Of a stretch of DNA of 64,000 bases, positions 22,635-35,276 are shown in pieces. How positions within the stretch are numbered: position 1 is the stretch's first letter; the number at the start of each line of letters is the position of its first letter. The notes beneath the pieces are model-generated. The model had not been told where the DNA came from and did no database searches. It was given only the letters and a program-made list of their open reading frames with translations. Source of the stretch: Megalopta genalis (Eukaryota > Arthropoda > Insecta > Hymenoptera > Halictidae); assembly GCF_051020955.1 (NCBI RefSeq), contig NC_135027.1, positions 6,674,532 through 6,738,531 of the forward strand. The letters are read 5' to 3'. Both the position numbers and the translations under genes were made by a program.

Positions 22635-25600
22635 GTATACATATAACGATCTTGCACTTATTATCGCGATCGATACCATCGGTCCATTATTTATTTATTT
22701 ATTTATTTATTTATTGTTCGGGCAAGAAACCGATATAGGGAGACATCTGTTCAGTTACGATAGAGAACAACGGTTTAAGGGGAAGGAAAGAAATGTACAA
22801 CCGATTCTGTTTGTATATAGTAGATATGTTCGTTTCAGAAAAAAACCGTACAAAAAAACGTCGTCTAAAAAAGGACATCGTATATATACGTACAAAAAAA
22901 TGGAACTGCTCTAAATGTATTTAGAAAATGACGGTTAATGCAAATAATTGTCCTTAAAATTTAAATCGGATAACTTTTTAAATCGTGCTAGATCGAATGG
23001 AATCGCGTAAAACTTATATAGTTTATTTTATTCATATTTTTTAAATAACAGCGTTGAATCAAAACCGGGCACAAGATAAAACGGATATTAGTATGGAAAG
23101 TTTAGCGATATAAATCGTAGACCAGGTTTTTAAAGGAGGAGATTTCAGCGCCAGAAATATCTGACGATAATGATTTCTTCTAGTAATAATTCTGTTCCGT
23201 TGTAATCGATATTTGGGTATGGACCCTGACAGCGAACGCGTTGAAAGAGCTTCGATTCTGCAACTTTGTCGAAACGGAGCCAAACGACCTGACTTTTTTT
23301 TTTGTTCGAGTAGGACGATTAGCACACTAGGTTAGATGTCCCAGGTTCCGTGTCTATTAGCAATTTCCGTGCCACCGGATTAAAAACGTATAGACAAGAA
23401 AAGTTTTGCATATAAATTGATGATCTATATATTTTTTTATTACGTTCACCTATCAACATGTAAGATTCAAAGGAGAGGCATCCGCGTAAAAGAAATTTTG
23501 ATGACGTTGCGAACGGTGGGACTTTTCGGGAAAAATGCTATAGCTTTTCTAGCTTTTCGAAACGGTGTAAACTGCGTCTTAATTATATATAACATCCACA
23601 TTATACGTCTCGTAAATGCGCAGCTATCGACTCGGTACCCGATCCATCCGCATAACACATTCTCCGCTCCCGCAATCGGAAGTGCCGCGATTTGGTTATC
23701 ACGTAATGAGGCGAATAATTATCGCCCGGTTTCTTTTTTTCTCTGACCGGGATACCGGTTGCGTAATTCGGTAACGCACAATGCTGGCATAATTCTCAAA
23801 ACGGTTTCTATAACGGTCGACCGGCAGTTAAGTGTGCCGATCAGTTCTCTTTCGTTACGCCCGTGAAAAATTCGCAGTCCAAGCCTAGAAAAGACAACCC
23901 GCGCCTTCTGGAACGCTGTATCACAATCGGAGAACAATACAGAAACGTTTTTGAAAGAGATCTGCGTTCTGTATGCCGGACGCAGGGAACGCCATTTTGC
24001 TCTTCCTGCAACTTACAGCATGATAAGAATACAAACACACTTTGCATCTATTATTCCTGCTAAAATACTTAGCTCTCGTTACAGTCGGTTTAAATTCTTT
24101 ACCATTAATTAACTCATTCTATTTCATTCTGAATCCGTATCGGCGAAAGTAGTCCACGGTAATTCGACCTCGAGTGAATTGTTGAATATCTTTCGAATTC
24201 GAGTAGTCTGAGAAGTTTCTACTGTTTCAAGTTCAAATGGCTCGAACTTCGCATTCAACTGAACCGAGATAGGCGTTTTTGGAGTTTCAACACGTTGAGC
24301 GACGCGTCGGTCACATGTATGGGTGACATTGATTTTTCAAACTAGATCTTTTGTGGTAAAAATATATTAGACGGTCCCTCCTCTTTCAATAATTGTAACG
24401 AATTGAAAATAATGTAACGGTATCCTTACATTCTTCAAATTCCTTTACAATTTTGTACTTGACCTATTGATCTCTTTGTCAGATGTGCATACATACAACT
24501 TACCGACATCTGCAAAACGCATTTCTTAAATTCTCATTATAAGTTCAGATAAAAAAAGGTTGTAAATTCGCGAGTCGTTTATTTTGTCATTCCAAGCAAT
24601 ATCAAAATAACATCGCAAAAAAGCTACAATTCCCTGAGTTTCAAGAAAGTTACGCCACTTGAAAGCCATGTTTCACCCACTGTACGCGAACACGAAACTC
24701 CAAAATGTTCAAATATTTCGTTCGTAATTTCACCAATAAATTCAAAGCAGCTCGAACATTCGAACCCGGCGAGCGCCGTTCGAGGACCTACGCCGAGTCT
24801 TCGGAGCGAGAGCGCCGCGAAAGTGTTTTGCCAAGCGACGCGTTCAGCCTGGCAAGCGCGTATTTAATTTCCAGCGTAGGCATCGCCGAGAGAGGAGTCG
24901 ACCATTCTAATCAACGATAATAAACGGGCGCAGGGGCGCCCTCCTCGGGATGCACGCGTTTTCAGTTTCGACGTAGCGACGCAGTCGTCGCCACGCGATT
25001 CCGCAGGATCCATTCGAATTTCGTGCGAACCACTCGACACGTTTCGTCAACGGAGATGCGCAAAATCCCGTCGCCGATGCTGACCGTTCAAAATTCGCAT
25101 GCGACACATAGGCGAGCTCGCTCGCTCGTCCGCTCGCTGGCGTGCGCGCGCGCGCGCACCGGCATTTGCATGAGGAAAAAGGCAGACGTCAGCTTCGCTC
25201 GCGGGTACGAGCCGTTCGTGAAAGCGTATCTGTACGTAAATACATAGGATCCACGTTGTAAATAGAATATAGGGACTGGCTGGTGTCCACGAATGGCGCG
25301 GCGCAAACTCCCGTTCGCAAAAAATCGTTCTGTATTCCCCGGCGTTCCAATGACGGCTACGGAAATTCCGAATTTGTTCGCCGGGCCGACTCATTGCTGC
25401 ATGATACACACCGTACAGCACGCGACCTTCGAGGTACCACCTCAGATCAATAGCAATCGCGGCGTTCGTCAATGGCGAAACACGATTTTTTTCTTTCACC
25501 GTTCTCCTTGCCGGCGAATGCTACTACGTTTGTTTCTTTTGTTCTGTGTACCATGTATCTTTCGTTGCGTACCATGTTTATGCATTTAATCACTGGTTAT

Positions 25601-28600
25601 CTTGTTTAGCATGCCACTGTACATACGAGTATCAGTTTTGGACGAGCATACGCGGGTCTTCTTTGTACGTCTGGTGGTTCTTATTGTTGTGCAGCCGCCC
25701 GTTATTTGCGGGAGATATCGAATGTTCGAGCTGCTCGGTGTTCTCTTTAATATTTGAGCGGTTCAGAATCATAGCGGCGCAAGTCGCGTTCTCCTCATTG
25801 TGAGAAACCGGTAGCGTTATTGTTACACACTAGCATGTGTGTTGTTTACTGGAAATATGCACTGTTAAGATAAGTCGGAGTCGAGTTAATTTGTAACAAC
25901 TTTGTAATTTGTTTCGCGTGTCTTGTGAACATTTTGACACGTTACGGACACGTCATGTTTAAAGACGTAAGTTCAAGTCCTCGAAAAATATCACTTACGC
26001 CACCATGGTTCCAACCCACTCATTTGTAACTGCTCGTCTGCGATCTTACAGATACATAGATACATTAACTTGATTACACGTTGCTTTATTAGAATCGTAA
26101 GTAGACCGCGGAGCTTTATGCACTTACGGCACGTGCTGACTTTTAAGGTGCAACAAAACGTATAAACTAAGCAAAGACCGGTAGCATTTTTATCTTCTTT
26201 TTACAACGAGTACGTGCAGATTTTTAAAATGCCACGATACGTATAAGCTAACAAGGTCTAATGTCATTGTTATCTCCTGTTTTAGAATAAGCAACGTTTT
26301 AGTTGACTAAGTAATCCTTTCTGTAATTCAAGTTCTTGTGAAATAACGTATACAAATTAGGAACAATGCTCGGAATGTTTACAAAATCTCGAAATTAGAA
26401 TTTCATTCAGTATTACGTATACGCTGATTGCGCGAAAAAGACTGCAACTTACGACTTTTAATAAAAACGATACAAATCATCTCTGCCAGCAAGCACTATA
26501 CCGTTACGGATTCTTATCCAACTGATCTCCTTTGTTTCTAAAGTCCATAGATCTTCTAAACCTTTGATTTTGCTCCAAAAGAAACATGTCTGCCGAAACT
26601 GGCGCGTTAGAAAAGCGTTTCGAAGCCGATTTTAATGAAATTTTCACTACGTATATAAATTACCGTTCCCCAGGTTCAGATAAAAGAAGTTGGAAGACGA
26701 AATTTTTTTATTTTAGTCATTGTTTCAAAAAGATTCTTACGCTTTGATAGATATTCGAAATTTTTCCCCAGTACATAGTTGTCGATAATGGAAAGATATA
26801 TCGTACGGAATCGTTCTACGCAGAAATCATTCATAAGATTGAAGACGCGCGATCAAGGGACCCGTTTAGACAACAAAAGAACATTGTAGACCGGTGTGAT
26901 ACTCGAATAGCATGCGAGGGGTTAAAAATATTTGGTCCAGTTTGGAGTTCGAGCCTCGAATAGCACGTTCGACTCCATTCGAAAGTACCAAAACCCACGT
27001 GCTCGTGCAATGACGTCGAACGCAAGTCGATCGAACGTCGTCAGCATCGATTTGTTGATTATTATATCGCAAACGATTCGTGTAAACAGCACGGTGCCTC
27101 GTTTACGACGTCGCTACATTTGTTCAGCTGCGCGCAGCTAGAAATAATACTGCGACGCGTTCGTTGTATCTAGAGCAACGGGAACGTTTAATCGCGCTGC
27201 GCTCGGATTTAGTAATGAGTTAAGGATAACAGAACAGGAATCTCGCGATGATAATTGTGCCGTATCGGAGGGCGTGGATACATAGGCGTGTTTGTCCCGG
27301 ACGCTTTGGCCAACGCCGTCGAGCCCGTTAGAACCGGTACACCGCACATAGTAATTCTTGAACGGATCGACACACGGCCGAATGATTGACAATTGACGTA
27401 AATCGAGTTCCGGAAGAAACACGTTTCTTTTTTAAAATCGCGCGCCTGTCACCGTCGCAGTTGAAGTACTCGATCGTTAAGAGGAAAAATAGTTTCACGG
27501 TTTCGAACCTTTGTGCCTTGAATCATGTGTGTGCTGTTCTTCCTCTTAAATCGTCATTCTGAAATGTAATCCATGTTGCGGATTTCATTTGCGTTTGCGA
27601 CACACGTTAGAAGATCTAGTAGAAGTCAACGCAGTTCCTGCATCGTGTAATGAATACAAACTGTTTTCATTCTACATGAAAAACTGTAGACGAGCGATGT
27701 AATAACTAGACTGCGGATCTTTATGCAAAGTAGAAATTGTCTGCGTAGTGTTGCAAGGTACAAAAGTCGCTTAAGAACTGTTTCCTTTCTGTAATAATTA
27801 TAGCAGAGAACGAAAACAATATATCGACACCTACTTTAAAATCCACCGTTTAAGTTAACAGTTTGCGTTTCATGCATACTTGTGATTGAAACTGTGTAAC
27901 AGTGAAGAAAAGGACTTTGTGATTTCTGCAGATATTTTACCGAAAATGGTACTTTCTCACATGGAGAATATCTTTGGCGTTCGTACTTTTCACCGATATC
28001 TTTAAGTAATTGTTTTGTTTATAGATCTAATAGTTTCACAGAAAATAACACTTCTTCATATACGAACATTTTCAACACAAAGTCTACCAACATGTATTGA
28101 TCGGTTCCGGATTTGCTGTTATATTCTATTTATTCAAACTGTATGGAAACAATTTTCATTTTGCGGAAAGATTCGCGGTCTAGTTATGAGCCAGCAAGTA
28201 AAAGTCGACACTGCGTCCATTTCCTTTTATTGCCAATGCACACTATAATTAGACGCAGTATGTTCAGTATAATAAAGGACTACATTCTCCAGGATTTAAA
28301 AAGAATCGAAAGTGTGATGATTGGCAAGAGACGCGGCGTACGCTAACCGGTGATTATGGTCGCTAACGATTTTCGTGGAGCATCGAGTACTTTCACCGCG
28401 ACGCGACGATTTGGTGGGACTATGATGATTCGTAGATTAACAATGTAACGTTTCTGCACGAATTTAGGGATTGTCCTGGGGTGGGTACGTCTTCCGGACC
28501 AAACGGTAAGGAAGTCTCGTATCACGGTAGCGTAGGCGGATCCAGCGTTGGTTATAAGCCGCCCCCTCAGCACAGTCCTCAGTCCAGAGGACCGCCGGCC

Positions 28601-31600
28601 CATTTTGCGCCGGAGTCCGTGGGCCCTCCGGCGAACTCTCCTCCACTGCACATCAATATCTGCGGCCAGGTAAGCATCCGGAAGTAAATAGAGGGATGAT
28701 GGAGAAACACAGAAAAACTCCTCGATCCAGATTCCCGTAGTTGAGTATTTAAAAAAAAAAAAACTGTATGCACTCGCAGGAGAACCCGATGCGTGATCCA
28801 TTAATGAACCTGAGCCCGGGTCTAGGAGCCAGCGGCGTCGATATGGAGTACCGTAGGAGTTCCCAAGGTATATACACACGCCGAGTTTCGAAACATCGGG
28901 TCTCTATCGATCTTTCTCTCTCGGCTAGCCGTGCGTGCCTCTTCGTTACGATTCTTTAACCAACGGTACGTGTTTTTCAGCCACCAATCAGCTACCTTTG
29001 AGTCCTGTACAAATCCAGCCGTCGCCGCCATATTACAGACAGCCTAGTCAAGACGACGGCAGAAAGGTAAATCATCAGCGCGGCGCGTGCTTTGCTACGT
29101 AAAATAAAAGGAAAAAGAAAGGAAAAGAAGATGGAGAAACATATGTTGGTTGTTTTCAGAGCGAGTCTCCATCCAGAAAACGTCGTCGGATATCTCGCAA
29201 CGGCGCCGTTTCCGAGATAGAGGTCCACGAAACGACGCCTCCGTCGCCTACGCCCCCGCTGCACACGACCCTACCATCCATATCCTCTTTACCGTCCCTG
29301 CCAACTCCTCCGCCGCCATGGGATTTCTCTCCGGTGCCTCAGCGACGATTGCCACGCCATCGCCCGACCGTGAGGAGTCGTCATCAACGATTCGAAACTT
29401 TCGGGCATACGCAACCGCTGCGGCCCGGTCACCAAGCCCTTCTGTCCATTCACAACGCGCTCCATGAGATCCACGGCTCTCATCTCAACATTCACCATAA
29501 TCTGCATAACTCCCACTATAATATGCATAACGCGCATCAGACGCATCCCCATCATCCGGCCGGGACGGGACACCATCCTGCGCAAGGGGCGGACGGACCT
29601 GTGGTGGTCGACGTCGGCCAAGTCGGTGTAACCGGCTTAGGGGTTGCCGTGAGCGGGGATCCCCCCTGGCATCCTCAAGCGACAGGTTACAGAATTCCTT
29701 GCCAGCTGCACGGCATATACACGCCGAACGGGGCACACGCGTTTGCGCACTCGTGTCAGGTAAGCATCCCTGGTCTGCACCGGCTACGAGCTGCTCACGC
29801 GAACCGTTACGAGTCGATACTTCTTAAATGCGATACTGGATCACCTGTCTTTCGGCTTGGAGAAATCTAGAGTCTACTCGGTTATCTAGTTTAGACACAT
29901 ACTCTAGCGATGTTACAATTTAGGGGTTGTTTTCTACTTGATGCCGGAGGTACCGCCCGCCCACGAGAAAATGGCACAAAGGAACTTGTAGGAATCAATC
30001 CTCCATCACTTGATATCCTATCTACCTACTATACATGGACTATACCTGAGAGTGAGGTCTTCCCACACCCCACTGCCGACATCTGTGCCATCTTCTCGTG
30101 GACGGGCACTACTTTCTAAATCTCTACGAAGCTGTACTTTTATTCTTTCTCATCAAGTTAGCCTGTTCCCAAGTTTTAAAGTCAGGGTTGACACTGTTTC
30201 CAGAAAGGTCTACAACTTGGGGCTATTTGATCATTAACTATGAAGTGTATAGATTTTATAGCAAAATTATAGAGTAAAGAATGCATTTCATATCTAGTGA
30301 CCTAATAATTTTTAGATCTGTATGAAACTGATGCCGGAACAGCTGGAGAACATCTCTATCCCTTTGTTCTTAATCAGTTTTCAAGATTTGTATGCAAAGT
30401 AGCCACTGTTTGAATGAGTTACAACTGAAGGGTAGTTTTGTACTTAAGATTGGAAGTATCAAAACCTTGCTGGAATATAAAGGATATACGGTAGATTCTA
30501 GTTCTTCTCTAATTAAGCGAAGTGATGCAGGGCAATTTGATTAGATTCTGCTCTTCCAGTCTTGCTCCAAATAAATAGCTGCCTTAATCGACGCTAAACC
30601 TACCAATGCCGGTGTCACATTTTTTATTTTGACATTGTGGAAGTTATAAAAACTCTTTCTTAAAAAAATGTTTGAATACATTTTTTTAGCTCAAACATGC
30701 ATTACGATAGAACTGACGAAGACTCTAAATAAATTCAGTCTTCTGATCCTTATAAACAAGGACAGTTTGGTATGCGAAAGATAGACAGATAGATGATGAA
30801 GGGTTCAGCGTGCAGAGAACACGCACAATTTTATTCTCCACTCGCATAAGTAACATTGATTCGTAACAGTCGGTGATTCACACTTGTGGCGAAACAAGGA
30901 AAGTTCCCGCTGATTCAGTGTTTCGTTTGATATGCATGGGAACTTTTAAATGTTTTTAGGTCCCTCATCACCCGGGCCACTATTCCACGCCCCATCCGAA
31001 CCATCCAGCTCATAGTCTGGTCGGTACGATAATGGGCGCACCATCCAGAGTATATCCAACGCCTGCTGGAGGTCCCGTCGCAGCCCACCATCATGCTCAC
31101 GCGCCTCCACCCCCCGTCCATACTGCTCACTACACAACACACCACCAGCTCTCACAACAGGTACAGTGTTCAATCATTTCTAGACTACGGTCTTGGTGCA
31201 ATCTCAATTTCACTCGACTTCCAGATTTGACTTCGTCGAGATGTCAGACCTTTAGCTTGCATCAAGATCTGCAGTCTAATTAGTATACCCCATCGGTGAA
31301 TCGGAAGCAGTTTATTCTGTTTGTGTCAAAAGCAAACGACGACTGCCTTGAAAAATGCTCGCACAGGTTTATGCAGTAATGCGACACGATACGGTGGACC
31401 TAAACGAAATTTTTTACATAGCGATATAACAGTGTCTTTAATAGTATAAACTTGAGTATTGAGCTCTTAGGGATAAAGTTCTGTAGCGATTTCCGATTCA
31501 CACCATCGACTTTCTATTGTCAACCCGATACTTTCCAAGGCGGCATGTATTTACTGATTCCTTCTTTGTTCGTTACAGCGGGAAGTCGAATTAGAGTTAA

Positions 31601-33200
31601 TAGAATCCCATCACCCGCAACGAGTCGGAGCCGCCGCGGGTGCTCCATTACCATTACCGCATTCGTACTCACCGCCGGCTCTCACTCAAGTCACGACACC
31701 TCCACCCATATTCTTGTCGGAAACCAGGAATAGTCAATTGGAGATGATTCAGACGAGACCCCGTCCACCGGCCGAACGTAGTGTCATCACGCTCAGACGA
31801 TTGAGACGATGGAGAGGCGTACCGCCTGGATCCGTACCTATCCCAGGATTCTTACTGCACCTCTTGTAAGCACCTTTACCAGCTGCAACGCTGTTTGCAT
31901 CTTTCTCGCCGATGCTTCGCAACCGAAACGCTCTTGCTCACCGCAGTAATCAACGAAAATTTCGCAATTTCCAGGGCGATGTTAAGAAACCCGCCACCAT
32001 TATCCCCGTACAGCCAGGCGGAGCTGTCCTCGCTGTCCGTCTCGGATTCAGCGACCGAGAATTACGAGGCTTTGCTGACCTTAGCGGAGAGGTTAGGGGA
32101 GGCGAAACCGCGTGGAATGACTAGAGCCGAAGTCGAGCAGCTGCCCTCTTACAAATTCAACGCGGAAACGCACCAGGGCGACCAGACCAACTGCGTGGTC
32201 TGCATGTGCGACTTCGAGGCCTTGCAGTCCTTACGCGTGCTGCCCTGCTCTCACGAGTTCCACTCCAAGTGCATCGACAAGTGGCTCAGAGTAAGTTCTT
32301 GTACTCTGATCCTTGCTATCAATGTATACTACTGCGAGCTATGTCCTACGACTGTTTAGAAACTGTGAACAACACTTGGCAGGGCCGTATTTTTAAATGA
32401 AGACATAGATACGAATGGAAGGAAAGACAGAGGCAACAATCCTTCTCAAAGAAAAGACACAGATGGTAGTTCTGGTTCGACATGTCTCACAAATGTTCAA
32501 CCAACTTTGGTCACACGGCAAGCATGCATATATTAGTCTAGTTTGATCCATAATGTACACAGTATGGATGGACACTATGTAGGGAACTTATGTAGGGTAT
32601 GGGTCGGACTAGACTATAGTACACGTGTCTGCTGTGTCACCAAACGTGGACACATTCAGCATTTGTAACTTGCAAAGACATCATTCTGCGAGTTGATCTT
32701 TTATTTTTTAATAATTAAAGCACATGGGGTAGTGAAGCTGGTTACTGAGATTTACACTTATTTATGAATTTGATCATTCTTTTATTTTGTTTATTTTTCA
32801 ATAAAAAAATTTGGCATGTCTCATTCCATAAATATAAAGTTACGTAATGCCTAAAATCAAACCAAAGGCACAGCAATTGGTCATCCCACAGTAACCCCCC
32901 GGTTCCACTATCCTATCTATGTTTCTCTTTGAAAATACCACAGTTCGAAATGCTTTATGATGTTTGCAAACATCCTGCATTAGAAAAGAAATGCCTGATA
33001 CTGAAGTACGAAGACAGCACCTAGGAGCTGCTCTAATACTGAAGTCTTAAAGCAACACCTAGAAGCTGTTCCTTTAAGTAGTCACTGTTGAAGTTGACTA
33101 AGTACCTCGACCTTCTCTGTTTCAGTCGAACCGAACCTGTCCAATCTGCCGCGGGGACGCCGGCGAGTATTTTGGCAACAGCGGGACCGGTAGCGACTGA
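22399..33200 (+). CDS. RNF38: RING-H2 E3 ubiquitin ligase, RNF38/RNF44 family (nine coding exons)
   Basis: The product should be an E3 that moves ubiquitin from an E2 to substrates. The joined coding exons give 696 residues: 22399-22634, 28468-28669, 28780-28867, 28981-29066, 29160-29759, 30960-31160, 31579-31865, 31975-32290 and 33126-33200. Every junction is GT-AG and keeps frame. Residues 1-500 are rich in Pro, His, Gln and Ser, with a basic SRKRRR patch that could be a nuclear signal. The block with ENYEALLTLAERLGEAKPRG before the RING is diagnostic of RNF38/RNF44. RING zinc ligands are C640, C643, C658, H660, H663, C666, C677 and C680. The start ATG follows an in-frame stop. Family assignment is firm; whether it matches RNF38 or RNF44 cannot be said, since the two are vertebrate paralogues. 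Confidence 0.95.
22635..28467 (+). other. Intron 1 of the RNF38/44-like gene
   Basis: This 5.8 kb intron is the largest in the gene and contains no exon I can support. It holds a probable LINE tail at 22686-22735, CpG-rich patches around 24750-25470, a (CG)n stretch near 25145, and two weakly related fragments of the 63.2 kb MITE family at about 24470-24690 and 26620-26770. Alternative first exons or enhancers could lie here, but nothing in the sequence proves it. Confidence 0.7.
22686..22735 (-). mobile_element. Possible LINE 3' tail (second copy)
   Basis: Seven TTTA units followed by TTGTTCGGGCAAGAAACCGA match the layout at 19392-19440. On the minus strand the conserved segment precedes the A-rich run, as at a retrotransposon 3' end. 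It lies just inside intron 1. Confidence 0.35.
28468..28669 (+). CDS. RNF38: RNF38/44-like coding exon 2
   Basis: Acceptor AATTTAG then G completing a Gly codon. The exon encodes a Ser/Pro/Gly-rich segment (GTSSGPNGKEVSYHG ... LHINICGQ) and ends in phase 0 at CAG before GTAAGC. Confidence 0.92.
28780..28867 (+). CDS. RNF38: RNF38/44-like coding exon 3
   Basis: Acceptor ACTCGCAG precedes GAGAACCCGATG. Encodes ENPMRDPLMNLSPGLGAS and MEYRRSSQ, ending in phase 1 before GTATAT. Confidence 0.92.
28981..29066 (+). CDS. RNF38: RNF38/44-like coding exon 4
   Basis: Acceptor GTTTTTCAG. Encodes ATNQLPLSPVQIQPSPPYYR and a short polar tail ending in K, in phase 0 before GTAAAT. Confidence 0.93.
29160..29759 (+). 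CDS. RNF38: RNF38/44-like coding exon 5 (His-rich)
   Basis: The largest exon, 200 codons. It begins SESPSRKRRRISRNG, a candidate nuclear signal, then a Pro/Ser/Thr segment, then a stretch with many His and Asn residues (HEIHGSHLNIHHNLHNSHYN), and ends in HSCQ before GTAAGC. Confidence 0.95.
30960..31160 (+). CDS. RNF38: RNF38/44-like coding exon 6
   Basis: Acceptor TGTTTTTAG. 67 codons beginning VPHHPGHYSTPHPNHPAHS, His/Pro-rich, ending LSQQ in phase 0 before GTACAG. Confidence 0.93.
31579..31865 (+). CDS. RNF38: RNF38/44-like coding exon 7
   Basis: Acceptor CGTTACAG. Begins REVELELIESHH, passes through a Pro-rich segment and a basic ITLRRLRRWRG stretch, and ends PIPGFLLHLL in phase 2 before GTAAGC. 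The hydrophobic end corresponds to the short aliphatic segment that precedes the RING region in this family. Confidence 0.95.
31975..32290 (+). CDS. RNF38: RNF38/44-like coding exon 8 (first part of RING)
   Basis: Acceptor ATTTCCAG. Contains the ENYEALLTLAERLGEAKPRG block and the first six zinc ligands of the RING-H2 (CVVC, LPC, H, H, KC). Ends at WLR before GTAAGT, so an intron splits the RING before its last ligand pair. Confidence 0.98.
32291..33125 (+). other. Last intron of the RNF38/44-like gene
   Basis: This 835-base intron lies between the sixth and seventh RING zinc ligands. It is AT-rich and I see nothing else in it. Confidence 0.85.
33126..33200 (+). CDS. RNF38: RNF38/44-like coding exon 9 (end of RING)
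   Basis: Acceptor CTGTTTCAG. Encodes SNRTCPICRGDAGEYFGNSG and a short tail ending in D, then TGA at 33198-33200. It supplies the last two zinc ligands (CPIC). Confidence 0.98.
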   Translation, partial: SNRTCPICRGDAGEYFGNSGTGSD

Positions 33201-34213
33201 CGCCAGCCTGCTCAAGTGCACTAGCGCCAACTGTCGCAGGTCTCAGGGACGCTACTTCGCACAGAGCATCCAGCTGTCACGTTGCTGGTTTGTGCAAATT
33301 TCTGTTGATACGCATTTGCGCGCCTTTTCTCTTAGCCGAGCTGGCCCCGACGCGTAGAAGAACGAGTAAAAGAGAGAGCGAGCGAGAGAGAGAGAGAGAG
33401 AGACGAGAGTACGAATGAGAAAGATACAGAGAGGGATCCGGTCGTCGTCACGCGATCGTCAACATCCTGCCTCGGCTCGCCCGTGGACGGACCGCAACTT
33501 CCGGAGAGGAATTTCGGTGACAAAGGCGTACTGAGATACAGAAACAGATAAAGAGGAGGGAGAATGAGAGAGAATGAGAGGGAGAGTAGAGAGAGAGAGA
33601 GAGAGAGTGAGAAGAGCGCGAAGGAAAGGGGAGCAAGGTGAAAAGAAATACTAAGAGAAAGTAAATTCAGGGTACGAGACGTTATGTGTCGGCGCCGAGA
33701 AAAGGACCTATTACGACGAAGGTACACGATTTTAATTACAGCATGCGAACGAGAATGAAAAGATTCGAGTAAGGCGAACAACGTCGCTGCGTTTATTCCA
33801 TTGTGTTTTTCACCGGGAGAAAATCGAGAAGACGGAGAGGAGGACGAGGAGCGAAATGTACACGGCGACGAGTCGGACCGTTCCCAAAATCTGAGGCGAA
33901 TTTGAAAATCGTACTATCGAAAGCCGCGCTTATCGAAAATGAATACAACGTCCGATTCGAATGCCCGTCAGCTTCTCGTCGGATTCAACGCGCGTCCCGA
34001 GCTTTTCCTCCCGTTTATTCATTTATTCTTTCCCCGCGAGCTTTGCGTTTTCTCGTAGCGCGCTTTCTTCGTGTACACGGGAACTGGACGCTCGTTTGTC
34101 GTTTTGTGTTGCAAGTTATGTATACTCGGATAGTGTACAGAATTAATTAGGGCTCGTCGCGTGTTCGCGCGAGGCTATTGCCACTTTCCATTAACGTTCC
34201 AGGTTTTTATTAG

Positions 34214-34214
34214 G

Positions 34215-34258
<44 letters not shown>

Positions 34259-34293
34259 TAATATTATTATTATTACTATTATTATTATTAATA

Positions 34294-34324
<31 letters not shown>

Positions 34325-34328
34325 TATT
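34214..34328. repeat. (ATT)n microsatellite
   Basis: ATT trinucleotides run for about 115 bases with a few ATG, ACT and AATATT interruptions. On the minus strand this makes a false poly-Asn open frame. Confidence 0.95.
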
Positions 34329-35270
34329 GTATAGTTGACTTTCAGTCCTACGAATTGTACATATTAACTTGCATAAAACACTCCTATACGTAATTACGTG
34401 TGAACATACAATCGTCCGTAAGGTATCCGTTTTTTTCAGTCTTTTTTTGTCGATGGGGGCTAGGGAGGGATTGAGGGGGAGCACTTAACCAAATGTAGTC
34501 GCGTGTATTCCGTTTTCTTTGTATTGTTTCCTGTTTTGCGATCTGTATGCCCCGTCGCGATCGAGGCAAAGGGAATCCAGCGAAGAGAAGCGAAACGAAC
34601 GCACACTTGTAACCGTTCTACGTCTTTAGGTTTCAATTTCGTTTCCTGTTTCGTCGCGTCGCGTCGCGTTTCGTTTCGTTTCGTTTCGTTCCCCGACGAT
34701 GACGTTCGTTTCCTCTCGCGTATGCACCGGTTTCTTCGAACGTTTTTCGGGAACGAACCTTGAGAAGAAGGAATAAGGGGAGGGGGCTAAAGATGATGCA
34801 AGGTGTTCCGCCGGCGTTACTTAAGAATTCGATTAAAACACACGAACACACGCACACACACATACACACAGGACACACAGAGATACCCTTAGAGATCGTA
34901 AACTTCCGGTGAAAGAGTGGACAAGAGAGTTGTGAGCGAGAGTGAGAGGGAGAGAAAGAGACAGAGCGTGAGAGGATAAATAGATTTACCGAAAAGAACA
35001 AAATGGCTCTTCGGCAATAGTTGTTTACTACGCAAAACAAAACGGCTACGTAAAGAAGATACAAAACTGAATAATTATAATGATATGAACAAAAAAAAAA
35101 TAAAAAGGAAAAGTAACGGGAGAAGAGATGAAAGAAAGAAAGAAAGAAAGATAGAAAGAAAGAAAAAAAGACGAAAGAAAGATAAGAATACTGCTTCTGT
35201 TTCCTGCGTATCTACCTCTGATAGATGAAATGAAACGATTCATATTTTTTTATACACACATCTCATAAAC

Positions 35271-35276
35271 AATAAA
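35271..35276 (+). terminator. Candidate polyadenylation signal AATAAA
   Basis: A canonical hexamer in CAATAAACG lies about 2.07 kb after the RNF38/44-like stop codon. It is the first clear one found on this strand past the stop. Confidence 0.35.

Larger units (their letters stand above)
33201..35276 (+). other. Probable 3' UTR of the RNF38/44-like gene
   Basis: No coding frame is seen. The stretch holds GA tracts (33369-33405, 33563-33615), an (ATT)n block (34214-34328), GTCGC/GTTTC pentamers (34655-34690), CA repeats (34840-34880) and GAAA repeats (35125-35170). The first clear AATAAA on this strand after the stop is at 35271-35276, with a second near 36275. A 2 kb 3' UTR is an inference from the lack of an earlier signal. 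Confidence 0.45.

Noticed and set aside
22635..22914. Continuation of the RNF38/44-like first exon frame past 22634
   Set aside because: It passes through a (TTTA)n run and would break the phase match with exon 2. The GTATAC donor at 22635 fits the downstream acceptor exactly.
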